This document shows, in pieces, positions 1 to 8,786 of a DNA stretch of 64,000 nucleotides. The notes under the pieces were generated by a model that had not been told where the DNA came from, made no database searches, and worked only from the letters and a program-made list of their open reading frames with translations. The translations under genes were made by a program, and so were the position numbers. The first letter of the stretch is position 1. Every line of letters begins with the position of its first letter. Source of the DNA: Bacteroidaceae bacterium (GTDB lineage: Bacteria; Bacteroidota; Bacteroidia; Bacteroidales; Bacteroidaceae); NCBI GenBank assembly GCA_017483605.1, contig JAFUWG010000016.1, positions 22,151 through 86,150 of the forward strand, read 5' to 3'.

Positions 1-947
1 CATTGGTGTATTTCGGCATTTTCCATGACGAGAAAAACACGTGGCTGTTTGACGGGACGGCGTATCTGATGAGGGGATTCTGTGAATGGAATCCGCTGAG
101 TTGGGCGGTGGTGGTCGTGCTCATTCTGCCGCTGTTTACGCTGAACTACCACTATCAGAAGACGGCTATCTATGTGGAGATTGCGAAGACGGAGGAGGTG
201 AGGCAAGTGAGGACGAACAACATGACGTTTTTGGACAGATTGGGGGTGATAGGCGAGTATATGAAGTTGGAACTGAAATCGACGGTGAGGAATCTGGTGG
301 TGAGGAAGCAGTTCATCACGGGGGCGTTGTGCATGTTGATGCTGTGCGGATTGTTCTCGTTTTCGGATGTGTATGAGGATATGCCTTTCATGCAGATTTT
401 CGTGTGTGTGTATTGCTTCACGTGTCTGGGGGTGATGACGTTGACGACGATTATGTGTGCGGAGGGAAACTATATGGACGGACTGATGGTGAGGAAGGAG
501 ACGGTGCTGAGTCTGCTGAAGGCGAAGTATTACTTTCAGTGCCTGATTCTCGTGGTGCCGTTCTTGTTCTCGCTGATGCCGATACTCGAAGGGAAAATCA
601 CGTGGCTGTCGGCATTGGGCTGTCTGTTTTTCACGTCTGGCGTGGTGTTTCCGTTTATCTTTCAGTTGGCGGTGTATAACGACACGGCCATTCATCTGAA
701 CGAAAAACTGACGAAGGCGGGCAGGGACACGAAGGTGCAGATGCTGATGTCGGCGGCGGCATTGTTCTTGCCGATGTTGGTGATGTATGCGCTGGTGAAT
801 GTGTTAGGAAGCAAGATGGCTGCCATCGTGATGATTTCGGTGGGGGTGACGGGCACGGTGCTACATCCGTGGTGGCTGCGGAACATCTATAACCGCTTTA
901 TGGAGCGGCGGTATCGGAACATGGACGGATTTAGGAATTCCAGATAA
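1..947 (+). CDS. DUF5687-like ABC exporter membrane subunit, 5' truncated by window edge
   Basis: The frame is open from the window edge, so the true start lies upstream; about 314 C-terminal residues remain. Several hydrophobic segments are visible (around residues 30-48, 105-125, 130-152, 175-195, 205-222, 250-290), and a charged stretch carries the MxxLxRxGxIxxYxxLELK-like pattern around residues 75-95. This resembles the DUF5687 family of Bacteroidota, which is normally encoded just before an ABC ATPase. The ATPase gene follows 23 bp downstream, so the two probably form one exporter in the inner membrane. The substrate is unknown. Family assignment is by recognition of the pattern and the neighbour, not by a search. 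Confidence 0.7.
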   Translation, partial: LVYFGIFHDEKNTWLFDGTAYLMRGFCEWNPLSWAVVVVLILPLFTLNYHYQKTAIYVEIAKTEEVRQVRTNNMTFLDRLGVIGEYMKLELKSTVRNLVVRKQFITGALCMLMLCGLFSFSDVYEDMPFMQIFVCVYCFTCLGVMTLTTIMCAEGNYMDGLMVRKETVLSLLKAKYYFQCLILVVPFLFSLMPILEGKITWLSALGCLFFTSGVVFPFIFQLAVYNDTAIHLNEKLTKAGRDTKVQMLMSAAALFLPMLVMYALVNVLGSKMAAIVMISVGVTGTVLHPWWLRNIYNRFMERRYRNMDGFRNSR

Positions 948-970
948 AATGTACTTTTGCAAGAGAAGAC

Positions 971-1708
971 ATGAATTTAACAATCGAAAATCTAACCAAA
1001 TCATTCGGAGAAAAACAAGTGCTGAACATCGCTCGGTATTCTATCCACAGCGGTGAAATCATTGGTCTTGTGGGCAATAACGGTGCGGGCAAGACAACGC
1101 TGTTCCGCATTATATTGGACTTGCTTCATGCCGACACGGGATGTGTGACGGTGGACGGTGTGGTGGATGGCATGGCGGTGTCGTGTGACACTGCGAAGAG
1201 CGAGGATTGGAAGGCATGGACGGGTGCCTTTGTGGACTCGGGCTTCTTGATTGACTATCTGACCCCAGAGGAGTATTTTCGGTTTATCGCCAAGATTTCG
1301 AACATTTCGGACGAGGTGCTGGCAGACCGACTGTTGCAATTTGACAGTTTCATGAATGGGGAGGTGCTCGGACAAAAGACGCTCATCAGGAACTTGTCGA
1401 TGGGTAACAAGCAGAAGGTGGGCATCATCGGTGCGATGCTGCACTATCCGCAGTTGCTGATTCTTGACGAGCCATTTAACTTCCTTGACCCGACTTCGCA
1501 GTTGGCGATGAAGTATCTGCTCGAGACGTACAGCAAGGAGAGGGGTGCGACCATCATCGTGTCGTCGCACAACTTGACGCATACGATAGATATTTGCACT
1601 CGTGTGACGCTGTTGGAGCATGGTTATATCATTAAGGATTATGACAAGGATTATGCTCTGCTGACTGCCGAAATCGAGGCTTATTTTAAGGGAAATATCA
1701 ATATTTAA
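971..1708 (+). CDS. ABC transporter ATP-binding protein
   Basis: A 245-residue ATPase that should power the membrane protein encoded just upstream. Walker A is GNNGAGKT at residues 35-42, the signature is LSMGNKQKV near residue 141, Walker B with catalytic Glu is LLILDEP near residue 163, and the H-loop is SSHN near residue 195. The order and length fit a single-domain exporter ATPase. The 23-bp gap before it contains TACTTTTG (952-959), which resembles a Bacteroidota -7 box but lacks a good -33 partner; cotranscription with the upstream gene is more likely. The substrate cannot be read from the sequence. Confidence 0.9.
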   Translation: MNLTIENLTKSFGEKQVLNIARYSIHSGEIIGLVGNNGAGKTTLFRIILDLLHADTGCVTVDGVVDGMAVSCDTAKSEDWKAWTGAFVDSGFLIDYLTPEEYFRFIAKISNISDEVLADRLLQFDSFMNGEVLGQKTLIRNLSMGNKQKVGIIGAMLHYPQLLILDEPFNFLDPTSQLAMKYLLETYSKERGATIIVSSHNLTHTIDICTRVTLLEHGYIIKDYDKDYALLTAEIEAYFKGNINI

Positions 1709-1762
1709 GGAATATTTGTGAAGTTTTTCTCTTTTTGTTCTTTTTGTGTCGGAGAAAAGCGT

Positions 1763-1770
1763 TAAATTTG
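1763..1770 (+). promoter_or_regulatory. Candidate -7 box for the methylmalonyl-CoA operon
   Basis: TAAATTTG matches the Bacteroidota TAnnTTTG element in the 237-bp gap before mce. The nearest upstream TTTG (1743-1746) is only 16 bp away instead of 19-21, so the -33 half is poor. It would give a leader of about 170 nt. Nothing else stands out in this gap. Confidence 0.3.
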
Positions 1771-1945
1771 TATGTTTTTGTGACAGAATGAAAGTCACGG
1801 CTGTGCTGTGGCAAGTGGTTGTGTGTGGATGAACGGATGAAGGGATGAAAATGTGGGGTTGGTATGTATGTCATGGAAAAGGAAGAGAGAAGTATTCAAA
1901 TCATTAACATCAATATCATCAAATAACCTAAGCAAAAGAAACGTT

Positions 1946-2359
1946 ATGAAGATTTCAAGAATCGACCACCTTGGAATAGGTGTGGAGAGCATTGATGCAG
2001 TGCTCCCTTATTTCGAGAACGTGCTTGGCCTCAAGTGCTACGCTATCGAAGAAGTTGCTGACCAGAAAGTGAAGACTGCTTTCTTGAAGGTTGGCGAAGT
2101 GAAATTAGAGTTGCTGGAGCCAACGTCTCCAGAGAGTGCCGTGGCTAAGTGGCTCGAGAAGGGCGGCAAGGGTGTTCACCATGTGGCATTCGCCGTTGAG
2201 GACGGTGTGGCTGAGGCTCTCGTTGAGGCAGAAGGCAAGGAAATCCGTCTTATCGACAAGACTCCACGCCCAGGTGCAGAGCAGATGAGCATCGCTTTCT
2301 TGCACCCCAAGTCAACCGCTGGCATCTTAACTGAACTTTGTGAACCACAGAATAAATAA
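1946..2359 (+). CDS. mce: Methylmalonyl-CoA epimerase
   Basis: A 137-residue protein of the vicinal-oxygen-chelate fold that interconverts (R)- and (S)-methylmalonyl-CoA in the succinate-propionate route. Visible are the N-terminal metal ligand in IDHLGIGV (His8), the second paired-motif HHVAFAVE, and the C-terminal ELCE that supplies the metal-binding Glu. An upstream in-frame start at 1853 would add 31 residues that do not fit the family, so the ATG at 1946 is preferred. The gene is followed 4 bp later by mmdA, so epimerase and decarboxylase are made together. Confidence 0.93.
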   Translation: MKISRIDHLGIGVESIDAVLPYFENVLGLKCYAIEEVADQKVKTAFLKVGEVKLELLEPTSPESAVAKWLEKGGKGVHHVAFAVEDGVAEALVEAEGKEIRLIDKTPRPGAEQMSIAFLHPKSTAGILTELCEPQNK

Positions 2360-2363
2360 GAAT

Positions 2364-3929
2364 ATGAGCAAGCAGACAGAAAGAATACAAGAGTTGATAG
2401 AACTCCGCCAGAAGGCTCGTCTTGGCGGTGGCGAGAAGGCTATCGACAAGCAGCACGCAAAGGGTAAGTTTACCGCTCGTGAGCGTATTTCAATGCTCCT
2501 TGATGAAGGCAGTTTTGAAGAGTATGACATGTTTAAACTCCACCGTTGCACGAACTTCGGCATGGAGAAGAAGCAATATCTGGGCGATGGTGTCGTCACT
2601 GGTTCTGGTACAATCGGTGGTCGCCTCGTCTTTATTTTTGCCCAAGATTTCACGGTGAATGCAGGTTCTCTCTCTGAGACCATGAGCCAGAAAATCTGCA
2701 AGATTATGGACATGGCAATGAAAGTGGGTGCTCCTGTCATCGGTATCAATGACTCAGGTGGTGCTCGTATCCAAGAGGGTATCAACGCCTTGGCTGGCTA
2801 TGCAGAGATTTTCCAACGCAACATCATGGCATCGGGTGTGATTCCTCAGATTTCTGGTATCTTTGGCCCATGTGCAGGTGGTGCCGTTTATTCTCCAGCC
2901 TTGACGGACTTCACGCTGATGATGGAGAACACGTCGTTCATGTTCTTGACAGGTCCTGCCGTGGTGAAGACCGTGACGGGTGAGGATGTTGACCAAGAAA
3001 GCCTTGGCGGTGCATCGGTTCACTCGACAAAGTCGGGTGTAACACACTTCACTGCCGCTACGGAGGAAGAGGCTATGGCCATGATTCAGCAACTCATCAG
3101 TTACATTCCTCAGAACAATCAAGAGGAGACTCCTCTCGTTGAGTGTACAGATCCTATCGACCGTCTTGAGGATTCGCTCAACGAGATTATTCCAGACAAT
3201 CCTAACCAAGCATACGACATGTACAAGGTGATTGCCGCTACAGTGGATAACGGCGAATTCTTCGAGGTACAGCCACGTTATGCTCAGAACATCATTGTAG
3301 GTTTCGCTCGTTTCAACGGTCGCTCGGTGGGTATCGTTGCCAATCAGCCAAGCAAGTTCGCTGGTGTGCTCGACTGCAACGCTTCTCGCAAGGGTGCTCG
3401 TTTCGTTCGTTTCTGCGATGCCTTCAACATTCCAATCGTAAGTTTCGTGGATGTTCCGGGCTTCCTTCCAGGCACAGGCCAAGAGTACAACGCCGTGATT
3501 CTGCATGGTGCTAAGTTGCTCTACGCTTACGGTGAGGCTACCGTGCCAAAGGTGACGGTGACACTGCGTAAGTCATACGGTGGTTCTCACATCGTGATGT
3601 CTTGTAAGCAACTCCGTGGCGACATCAACTACGCATGGCCATCTGCAGAAATCGCTGTGATGGGTGCAAGCGGTGCCGCTGCAGTGCTCTATGCTCGTGA
3701 GGCTAAGCAGATTAAGGAAGAGGGTGGTGATGCCAAGGCGTTCATCGCTGAGAAGGAGGAAGAGTATTCTAAACTCTTCGCTAATCCTTATCAAGCAGCC
3801 AAGTATGGCTACATCGATGACGTGATTGAGCCACGCAACACTCGTTTCCGTGTCATTCGTGCTCTTGAGCAACTTGCTAATAAGTCACTTACTAATCCAG
3901 CCAAGAAGCACGGTAATATTCCTCTCTAA
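2364..3929 (+). CDS. mmdA: Methylmalonyl-CoA decarboxylase alpha subunit / acyl-CoA carboxyltransferase
   Basis: A 521-residue carboxyltransferase that moves CO2 from methylmalonyl-CoA to the biotin of the neighbouring carrier protein. The N-terminal half has the GGARIQEG oxyanion-hole motif near residue 128 and [16 protein letters not shown] near residue 172. The C-terminal half has [12 protein letters not shown] near residue 365 and the YGGSHIVM segment near residue 406. Length matches MmdA and PccB. An earlier in-frame ATG at 2340 lies inside mce and is rejected. Because genes for an OadG-like subunit, a biotin carrier and a sodium-pump beta subunit follow, the sodium-pumping decarboxylase is more likely than an ATP-dependent propionyl-CoA carboxylase. 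Confidence 0.93.
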   Translation: MSKQTERIQELIELRQKARLGGGEKAIDKQHAKGKFTARERISMLLDEGSFEEYDMFKLHRCTNFGMEKKQYLGDGVVTGSGTIGGRLVFIFAQDFTVNAGSLSETMSQKICKIMDMAMKVGAPVIGINDSGGARIQEGINALAGYAEIFQRNIMASGVIPQISGIFGPCAGGAVYSPALTDFTLMMENTSFMFLTGPAVVKTVTGEDVDQESLGGASVHSTKSGVTHFTAATEEEAMAMIQQLISYIPQNNQEETPLVECTDPIDRLEDSLNEIIPDNPNQAYDMYKVIAATVDNGEFFEVQPRYAQNIIVGFARFNGRSVGIVANQPSKFAGVLDCNASRKGARFVRFCDAFNIPIVSFVDVPGFLPGTGQEYNAVILHGAKLLYAYGEATVPKVTVTLRKSYGGSHIVMSCKQLRGDINYAWPSAEIAVMGASGAAAVLYAREAKQIKEEGGDAKAFIAEKEEEYSKLFANPYQAAKYGYIDDVIEPRNTRFRVIRALEQLANKSLTNPAKKHGNIPL

Positions 3930-3932
3930 GTC

Positions 3933-4922
3933 ATGAAAAAGTTATTATCAGTTATATCATTTCTTGTGGCCTCTTCCGCTGCCTTTGCACAAGGTGCCCA
4001 CGACTTCAAAATCAATGAGGTCTATGTGGCAACACATTCATGCTGCGACTCCGCATCATGCAAGCAGCCAGGCTATGTGGATGAATATGGTCAGGCTGCT
4101 TCATGGATTGAGATCGAGAACACTTCTTATTCCACACACGAGATAAGAAACTGTTTCGTCACCATCAATCCAACAGTGCTTGACAAGGACATGCCAGCAC
4201 CTCAGCGTGAGAAACTCATGTCTGCCATTCCTGCTGGCGACCCACGCACTTCGCTCTCTGCCAAGCAGCGTATCACGTTCTTTGCAGACGGTCATGTGAA
4301 CCGTGGTACACTCCACCTCAATTTCACATTGCCAGTGGGTGAACCTTTCACGGTGTATCTCTTCGATGGCAATGCTGTCGATTTGCTCGACTCCGTCTCT
4401 GTTCCAGCCCTCCCTGTGGGTTCAAGTTATGCTCGCATCAGTGGCGACGAATGGCAAGTGCTGGATGCCGACAAGGTGACTCCTAATGCTCCCAACATTG
4501 CTTACCACAACAACAAGATTCAAGAGTTTAAGGAGAAAGACCCGCACGGCATCGCCATGACCCTCATGTGCATGGGCGTTGTGTTCTCTTGCCTTATTCT
4601 CCTCTTTGTGTTCTTCCACATCTTCGGTTGGGCAATGAACCGTGCAGCCAAATTGGCTCGTGTACGTGCCATCCGTGCCATCCACGAGAAGGCAGAGAAG
4701 GTGGTCGAAATGGCTAAGCAAGGTACCACTGAGACGAAGGGTATTGAGATTGAGACCTATGCTGCTGTCATCGGTTTGGCTCTTCACGAGTACTTTGGTG
4801 GCACACACGACCTCGAGTCGGGTATCCTCACCATTCAGCAGACTCACACCACTTGGGCAGACAAGAGTCATGAACTCCGCACGACGCCCCAGCATCATCA
4901 GGCAGTAGAATTGAAAAAATAA
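3933..4922 (+). CDS. OadG-family decarboxylase subunit with N-terminal lamin-tail domain
   Basis: A 329-residue membrane protein. A signal peptide (residues 1-19, ending AFAQ) is followed by a region of about 140 residues with the INEVYV start and ASWIEIEN segment of a lamin-tail (LTD) domain, which would lie in the periplasm. One membrane helix spans about residues 209-232. The remaining cytoplasmic tail is rich in Arg and Lys, then His near the C-terminus, as in OadG gamma/delta subunits that join the carboxyltransferase to the membrane pump. The ATG lies 3 bp after the mmdA stop. The added extracytoplasmic domain makes it much longer than the usual 80-120-residue OadG. Confidence 0.8.
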   Translation: MKKLLSVISFLVASSAAFAQGAHDFKINEVYVATHSCCDSASCKQPGYVDEYGQAASWIEIENTSYSTHEIRNCFVTINPTVLDKDMPAPQREKLMSAIPAGDPRTSLSAKQRITFFADGHVNRGTLHLNFTLPVGEPFTVYLFDGNAVDLLDSVSVPALPVGSSYARISGDEWQVLDADKVTPNAPNIAYHNNKIQEFKEKDPHGIAMTLMCMGVVFSCLILLFVFFHIFGWAMNRAAKLARVRAIRAIHEKAEKVVEMAKQGTTETKGIEIETYAAVIGLALHEYFGGTHDLESGILTIQQTHTTWADKSHELRTTPQHHQAVELKK

Positions 4923-4940
4923 AATCACTAACAAAAAGCA

Positions 4941-5369
4941 ATGAAAGAATATAACTATAAAATTCAAGGTGCTCCTTACAATGTGAAGATTCAAGGCATT
5001 GAAGAGAACATCGCAAAGGTTGAGGTCAATGGCATCGCCTTCGACGTAGAACTTGAGAAGCCTGTTGCTCAGCCAAAGCCCGTGGTACGTGCCGTAGTCG
5101 CACCTGTCAAGACTGTCGAGGCTCCAAAGGCAGCACAAGAAGCAGTGGCAGCCGGTGTTTCTGCCGTTCGTTCACCACTCCCAGGTACTGTAAACGAAGT
5201 TCGTGTCACTGTAGGACAAGCCATCAAGAAGGGTGAGACCGTTGTTGTGCTCGAAGCCATGAAGATGGAGAACAACATCGACGCCGACCGTGACGGTAAG
5301 GTGAAGGAAGTGAAGGTTCAGAAGGGCGACACGGTGATGGAAGGTGCTATCCTCGTCACTATCGAGTAA
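4941..5369 (+). CDS. mmdC: Biotin carboxyl carrier subunit of methylmalonyl-CoA decarboxylase
   Basis: A 142-residue carrier protein that shuttles the carboxyl group from MmdA to the membrane beta subunit. The biotinylation motif EAMKMEN places the modified lysine at Lys108. An Ala/Pro/Val-rich flexible linker (about residues 42-75) separates a small N-terminal domain from the C-terminal biotinyl domain, as usual in decarboxylase gamma subunits. It lies between the OadG-like and beta-subunit genes, the standard order of the operon. Confidence 0.93.
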   Translation: MKEYNYKIQGAPYNVKIQGIEENIAKVEVNGIAFDVELEKPVAQPKPVVRAVVAPVKTVEAPKAAQEAVAAGVSAVRSPLPGTVNEVRVTVGQAIKKGETVVVLEAMKMENNIDADRDGKVKEVKVQKGDTVMEGAILVTIE

Positions 5370-5407
5370 AATTGTAGATTGTAAATCGTCAAATCGTAAA
5401 TTACATT

Positions 5408-6577
5408 ATGTTACTCGAAAGTGTTTCCACAATGGATTTCATAGGGACGAAACTCGCAGACTTCCTCACTTACACAGGCTTTGCCAACGTGGAGTGGGCC
5501 AACATCATCATGATTGCTGTTGGTGCCTTCTTCATCTGGCTTGCCATCAAGAAGGACTTCGAGCCTCTGCTCCTCATCCCGATTGGTCTCGGCATCATTC
5601 TGGGAAATATCCCGTTCAAGGCGGCAGGTCTTGAAATTGGTCTCTACGAGGACAATTCCGTGCTCAACATCTTCTATCAAGGTGTTCGACTCGGTTGGTA
5701 TCCTCCTCTCGTATTCCTCGGCATCGGTGCCATGACCGACTTCGGTGCACTCATCGCCAATCCTAAACTCATGCTGATTGGTGCAGCGGCACAGTTCGGT
5801 ATCTTTGGTGCCTACATGATTGCCTTGGCAATGGGCTTCGAGCCTAATCAGGCAGCAGGTATCGCCATCATCGGTGGTGCCGACGGCCCTACCGCCATCT
5901 TCCTTTCCAGCAAGTTGAGCCCCAACTTGATGGGTGCCATCGCCGTGTGTGCCTACTCTTACATGGCACTCGTGCCTGTCATTCAGCCAGGTGTGATGAA
6001 ACTGCTCACCACCAAGAAGCAGCGTCTCATCAAGATGAAGCCATCACGCCAAGTGAGCCAGACAGAGAAGATGCTGTTCCCCATCGTCGGACTGCTCATC
6101 ACCACTTTCATCGTTCCGTCAGGTCTGCCACTGCTCGGTATGCTCTTCTTCGGTAATCTCCTCAAGGAGTCAACCAAGACGACACGCCTTGCCAAGACCG
6201 CAGGCAGTGCCCTCAACGACATCGTGGTGATGCTCCTCGGTCTCACCGTAGGTTGCTCCACTCAGGCATCCGAGTTCCTCACGCTTGCAACCGTGAAGAT
6301 TTTCGCACTTGGTGCATTCGCCTTCATCATTGCCACAGCCAGTGGTGTTATCTTCGTTCACATCATGAATATCTTCCTTCCGAAAGACCAGAAGATTAAC
6401 CCGCTCATCGGTAATGCAGGTGTGTCAGCCGTTCCAATGGCTGCTCGCATCTCCCAGAACGAAGGTCTTAAGGCTGACCCCCACAACTACCTGCTCATGC
6501 ACGCCATGGGTCCCAACGTAGCCGGTGTCATCGGTTCAGCCGTAGCCGCAGGTGTCCTCCTCGGATTCCTCTCCTAA
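5408..6577 (+). CDS. mmdB: Sodium-translocating decarboxylase beta subunit
   Basis: A 389-residue integral membrane protein that decarboxylates carboxybiotin and exports Na+. It is strongly hydrophobic throughout with about ten membrane segments and holds GGADGPTAIF near residue 157, whose Asp is essential for Na+ coupling in the OadB/MmdB family, and the conserved GNAGVSAVPMAARI segment near residue 337. The ATG at 5408 is used; a second in-frame ATG at 5432 is also possible. It is the last gene of the operon and is followed by a strong hairpin terminator. Confidence 0.93.
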   Translation: MLLESVSTMDFIGTKLADFLTYTGFANVEWANIIMIAVGAFFIWLAIKKDFEPLLLIPIGLGIILGNIPFKAAGLEIGLYEDNSVLNIFYQGVRLGWYPPLVFLGIGAMTDFGALIANPKLMLIGAAAQFGIFGAYMIALAMGFEPNQAAGIAIIGGADGPTAIFLSSKLSPNLMGAIAVCAYSYMALVPVIQPGVMKLLTTKKQRLIKMKPSRQVSQTEKMLFPIVGLLITTFIVPSGLPLLGMLFFGNLLKESTKTTRLAKTAGSALNDIVVMLLGLTVGCSTQASEFLTLATVKIFALGAFAFIIATASGVIFVHIMNIFLPKDQKINPLIGNAGVSAVPMAARISQNEGLKADPHNYLLMHAMGPNVAGVIGSAVAAGVLLGFLS

Positions 6578-6609
6578 TAAGTCTCTCAAACATTTTTGCA
6601 ATATTCTCG

Positions 6610-6645
6610 AAGAGGTCGTACCTACATGGGTACGACCTCTTTTTG
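6610..6645 (+). terminator. Intrinsic terminator of the mmd operon
   Basis: A perfect 12-bp stem, AGAGGTCGTACC paired with GGTACGACCTCT around a 6-nt loop, is followed at once by TTTTTG. It lies 33 bp after the mmdB stop. Confidence 0.92.
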
Positions 6646-6668
6646 TTTATGCTCGTCACCTCCAAAGT

Positions 6669-6729
6669 GGTGTGACTCACACCGCTCGGGTGGTCTGAGT
6701 CACACCGCCGAGGCGGTCTGAGTCAGACC
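6669..6729. repeat. 23-bp-period palindrome array (copy C, three units)
   Basis: Three odd palindromes of 15 bp start at 6669, 6692 and 6715, exactly 23 bp apart: GGTGTGACTCACACC, GGTCTGAGTCACACC and GGTCTGAGTCAGACC. All have a TGASTCA core. This is the reverse complement of the array copies at 24077 and 53785, including the flanking GCTCGTCACCTCC (seen there as GGAGGTGACGAG). It sits between the mmdB terminator and the convergent anti-sigma gene. The rest of the 227-bp gap shows nothing else. Confidence 0.9.
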
Positions 6730-6804
6730 ACTTTTGAGGCTTCGAGGTGATGATTTTTGTGGTGACGAGTGTGTGTTGGGAGGTGGGGTGGGGTTGCTGG
6801 CGGA

Positions 6805-8076
6805 TTAGAGTCCGCCGTCGGCAATCCATAGATGCTGCTCGTTGTCGTTTCTGATGGCGATGTGCTTCTGTTCTTGTTTTCCGTTGGGGTGGGTGAGGGT
6901 ATAGAACACGTAGGTGCCGACGTAGTTGTCATCGTGGCGTTCCTCGAAGTCTGTCGCCTTGCAGCCTTTCATGTTTTCCGAGAGTGCGGGGAGGACGTTC
7001 TTGTAATAAATCAGGGCTTCGCTGGCAGGGGTGGTGTCGCCTGTGATGATGGCTTGGATGATACGCTGGGCGGCTTGCGTGGCTGTTTCTTTTTGCAACA
7101 AGTGGAGTCTGTTGTCGCTTGTTTTCGTATCTTTCTCCAAGTCTGTCCATTGGCAATCGGGAATTTGTGTAAGATTTGCCTTGTTCATCATCACGTTATA
7201 CTGGATGTTGTCAATGTGTAGCAGCAGTGTCTTCTGACCCTTGCGGATGAGCCATAGTTTGACGAATCTCAGCAAGCCGTCGTTTTTTGTGAAGACATTT
7301 TCCACTTCCACCTCGCAGTCGTCCATCTTGCCCGTTTCGAGCAGTTGTTGCAAGTCGCTGTTTTTCTCCGTTCCTCGGAAGGTGAGAATGACGGTGGAGT
7401 CGGTTTCTGTGCTGGTCAACTGGTTCTTTTTGGAGAAGTCGATGGCTGACTTCTGCATCGCCAACAGGCGGTCGGGATAGAGCAGGTTGATGAAGTGTTC
7501 GAGGAAGTTTGTCGAGCGTGTGCCTTTCAGATAGAGCACGTCGGGAATCCACAGATATTGTGCTTGGCCGTCACATACGATGGTGCGTCCGCCTTGTTTT
7601 TCTGCTCGATAGAAGACGCTGTCGTTTTGCCGAAGCAGTCCAATGTCGATTCTCACAAAGTCAGCCTCGGGGTCGAAATAGGCAAAGTTCTCTTGGGGAG
7701 TGGTGCGGGCATAGATGGTCATCTGGAAACTGCCCACGTTCTGCACGCTTCGGATGCCCTGCTCTAAATACATCCCATGTGAGTTGTCGGCAACGGCAGG
7801 TGTGGAGAAGAAATGGTTCCAGCCGACGACAATGCCGAGCAGGAATATGGCTGCGGCGGCGATGGGTCGCCAAAGTCGGCGATGGGTGGCGGTCGTTTTG
7901 GGGGTCAAAGATGCCTCTTGTGGTTGCAGAACTTTGAAGGTTTCGGAGAGTTCCTCGTAATAGGCTTTGCACTCAGGGCATTCTGCCATGTGTTGCTTGC
8001 ATTCTGCCTGTGTCTGCATGTCGATGGTGGTGTCGAAAAGGTCAACCACTTTATTCTTAAATTCTTCGCAATTCAT
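6805..8076 (-). CDS. Anti-sigma factor with large periplasmic domain
   Basis: A 423-residue membrane protein encoded 12 bp after an ECF sigma gene on the same strand, which suggests that it holds that sigma factor inactive. The N-terminus has the zinc anti-sigma motif His29-x3-Cys33-x2-Cys36. One membrane helix lies near residues 72-90. The remaining 330 residues would be extracytoplasmic; residues 100-290 look like a beta-rich, LolA/LolB-like domain, and a separate domain of about 110 residues follows. The signal it senses is not readable. The large sensor part is unlike the short tails of many anti-sigma factors. Confidence 0.78.
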   Translation of the reverse strand: MNCEEFKNKVVDLFDTTIDMQTQAECKQHMAECPECKAYYEELSETFKVLQPQEASLTPKTTATHRRLWRPIAAAAIFLLGIVVGWNHFFSTPAVADNSHGMYLEQGIRSVQNVGSFQMTIYARTTPQENFAYFDPEADFVRIDIGLLRQNDSVFYRAEKQGGRTIVCDGQAQYLWIPDVLYLKGTRSTNFLEHFINLLYPDRLLAMQKSAIDFSKKNQLTSTETDSTVILTFRGTEKNSDLQQLLETGKMDDCEVEVENVFTKNDGLLRFVKLWLIRKGQKTLLLHIDNIQYNVMMNKANLTQIPDCQWTDLEKDTKTSDNRLHLLQKETATQAAQRIIQAIITGDTTPASEALIYYKNVLPALSENMKGCKATDFEERHDDNYVGTYVFYTLTHPNGKQEQKHIAIRNDNEQHLWIADGGL

Positions 8077-8088
8077 TTTCTTTTGTTT

Positions 8089-8607
8089 TTAGAGTTCATG
8101 TTTTGTTTGTTTCATTGCTCGACGGATTTTCTCCAGTCCGTAGAGGAATCGGGATTTCACCGTCGGCAGTGGAATGGAAAGAATCTCTGCCACATCAGCA
8201 AAACTGTTGTTGCCATAGATTCTGAGTCGGATTACTTCGGCTTGCTCTTCGGGGATGTCCTTCAGCAGTTGTGCGATTCGTTGGATGTCTGCCTCGTTGC
8301 TTTCTGTGGGGAGGTCTGCCATGTCGAGGCGGGCATCTAAGGGAATCGTTCTGTGTTGTCCTGATGAGGAAAGCCATGAAGTGCAGAGATTCGACAGTGT
8401 TCGGAAGAGATAGTTACGCCAGTCTTTCACTCTGTCTCCTTGCTTGTCGGCGAGTTTGTTGCAGATTTTCAGGTAGGCGTCTTGTAGTGCGTCTTTCGCA
8501 TCGTCGGCGTTGCCCAATCTGTAACACGCATATCTCATCAGATGAGATTTCTCATGTTGCAGCAATTCTGCCAACTCGTTCATGGTGATGTTGTTTTCTT
8601 TATTCAT
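8089..8607 (-). CDS. ECF-type RNA polymerase sigma factor
   Basis: A 172-residue sigma factor. Region 2 is seen in YACYRLGNADDAKDALQDAY (about residues 25-44), and region 4 in PEEQAEVIRLRIYG and the helix-turn-helix IPLPTVKSRFLYGLEKIR near the C-terminus. Length and layout are typical of extracytoplasmic-function sigma factors of Bacteroidota. It is followed 12 bp later by its probable anti-sigma factor. No promoter could be assigned with confidence, which would fit self-dependent transcription. Confidence 0.9.
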   Translation of the reverse strand: MNKENNITMNELAELLQHEKSHLMRYACYRLGNADDAKDALQDAYLKICNKLADKQGDRVKDWRNYLFRTLSNLCTSWLSSSGQHRTIPLDARLDMADLPTESNEADIQRIAQLLKDIPEEQAEVIRLRIYGNNSFADVAEILSIPLPTVKSRFLYGLEKIRRAMKQTKHEL

Positions 8608-8722
8608 TACCTTTTTGTTGTTTTTTTAGATGCATCTGACATAAAGACTTGGAAATGTCCGAAAAGATTTAAATGAACGAGATGATTTTTGAAAATAGAG
8701 GGAAAAAGTCGGGGAAAAATGA

Positions 8723-8757
8723 CCAAGGGGATGAACCGTGTTGGTGCATCCCCTTGG
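8723..8757 (-). terminator. Terminator downstream of nhaA
   Basis: An 11-bp perfect stem, CCAAGGGGATG paired with CATCCCCTTGG, is followed on the minus strand by TCATTTTTC. It lies about 30 bp past the nhaA stop. No other structure was found in the 179-bp gap between the sigma gene and nhaA. Confidence 0.75.
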
Positions 8758-8786
8758 CTATCTGTACATTTGTGTGAGAACAAAAT

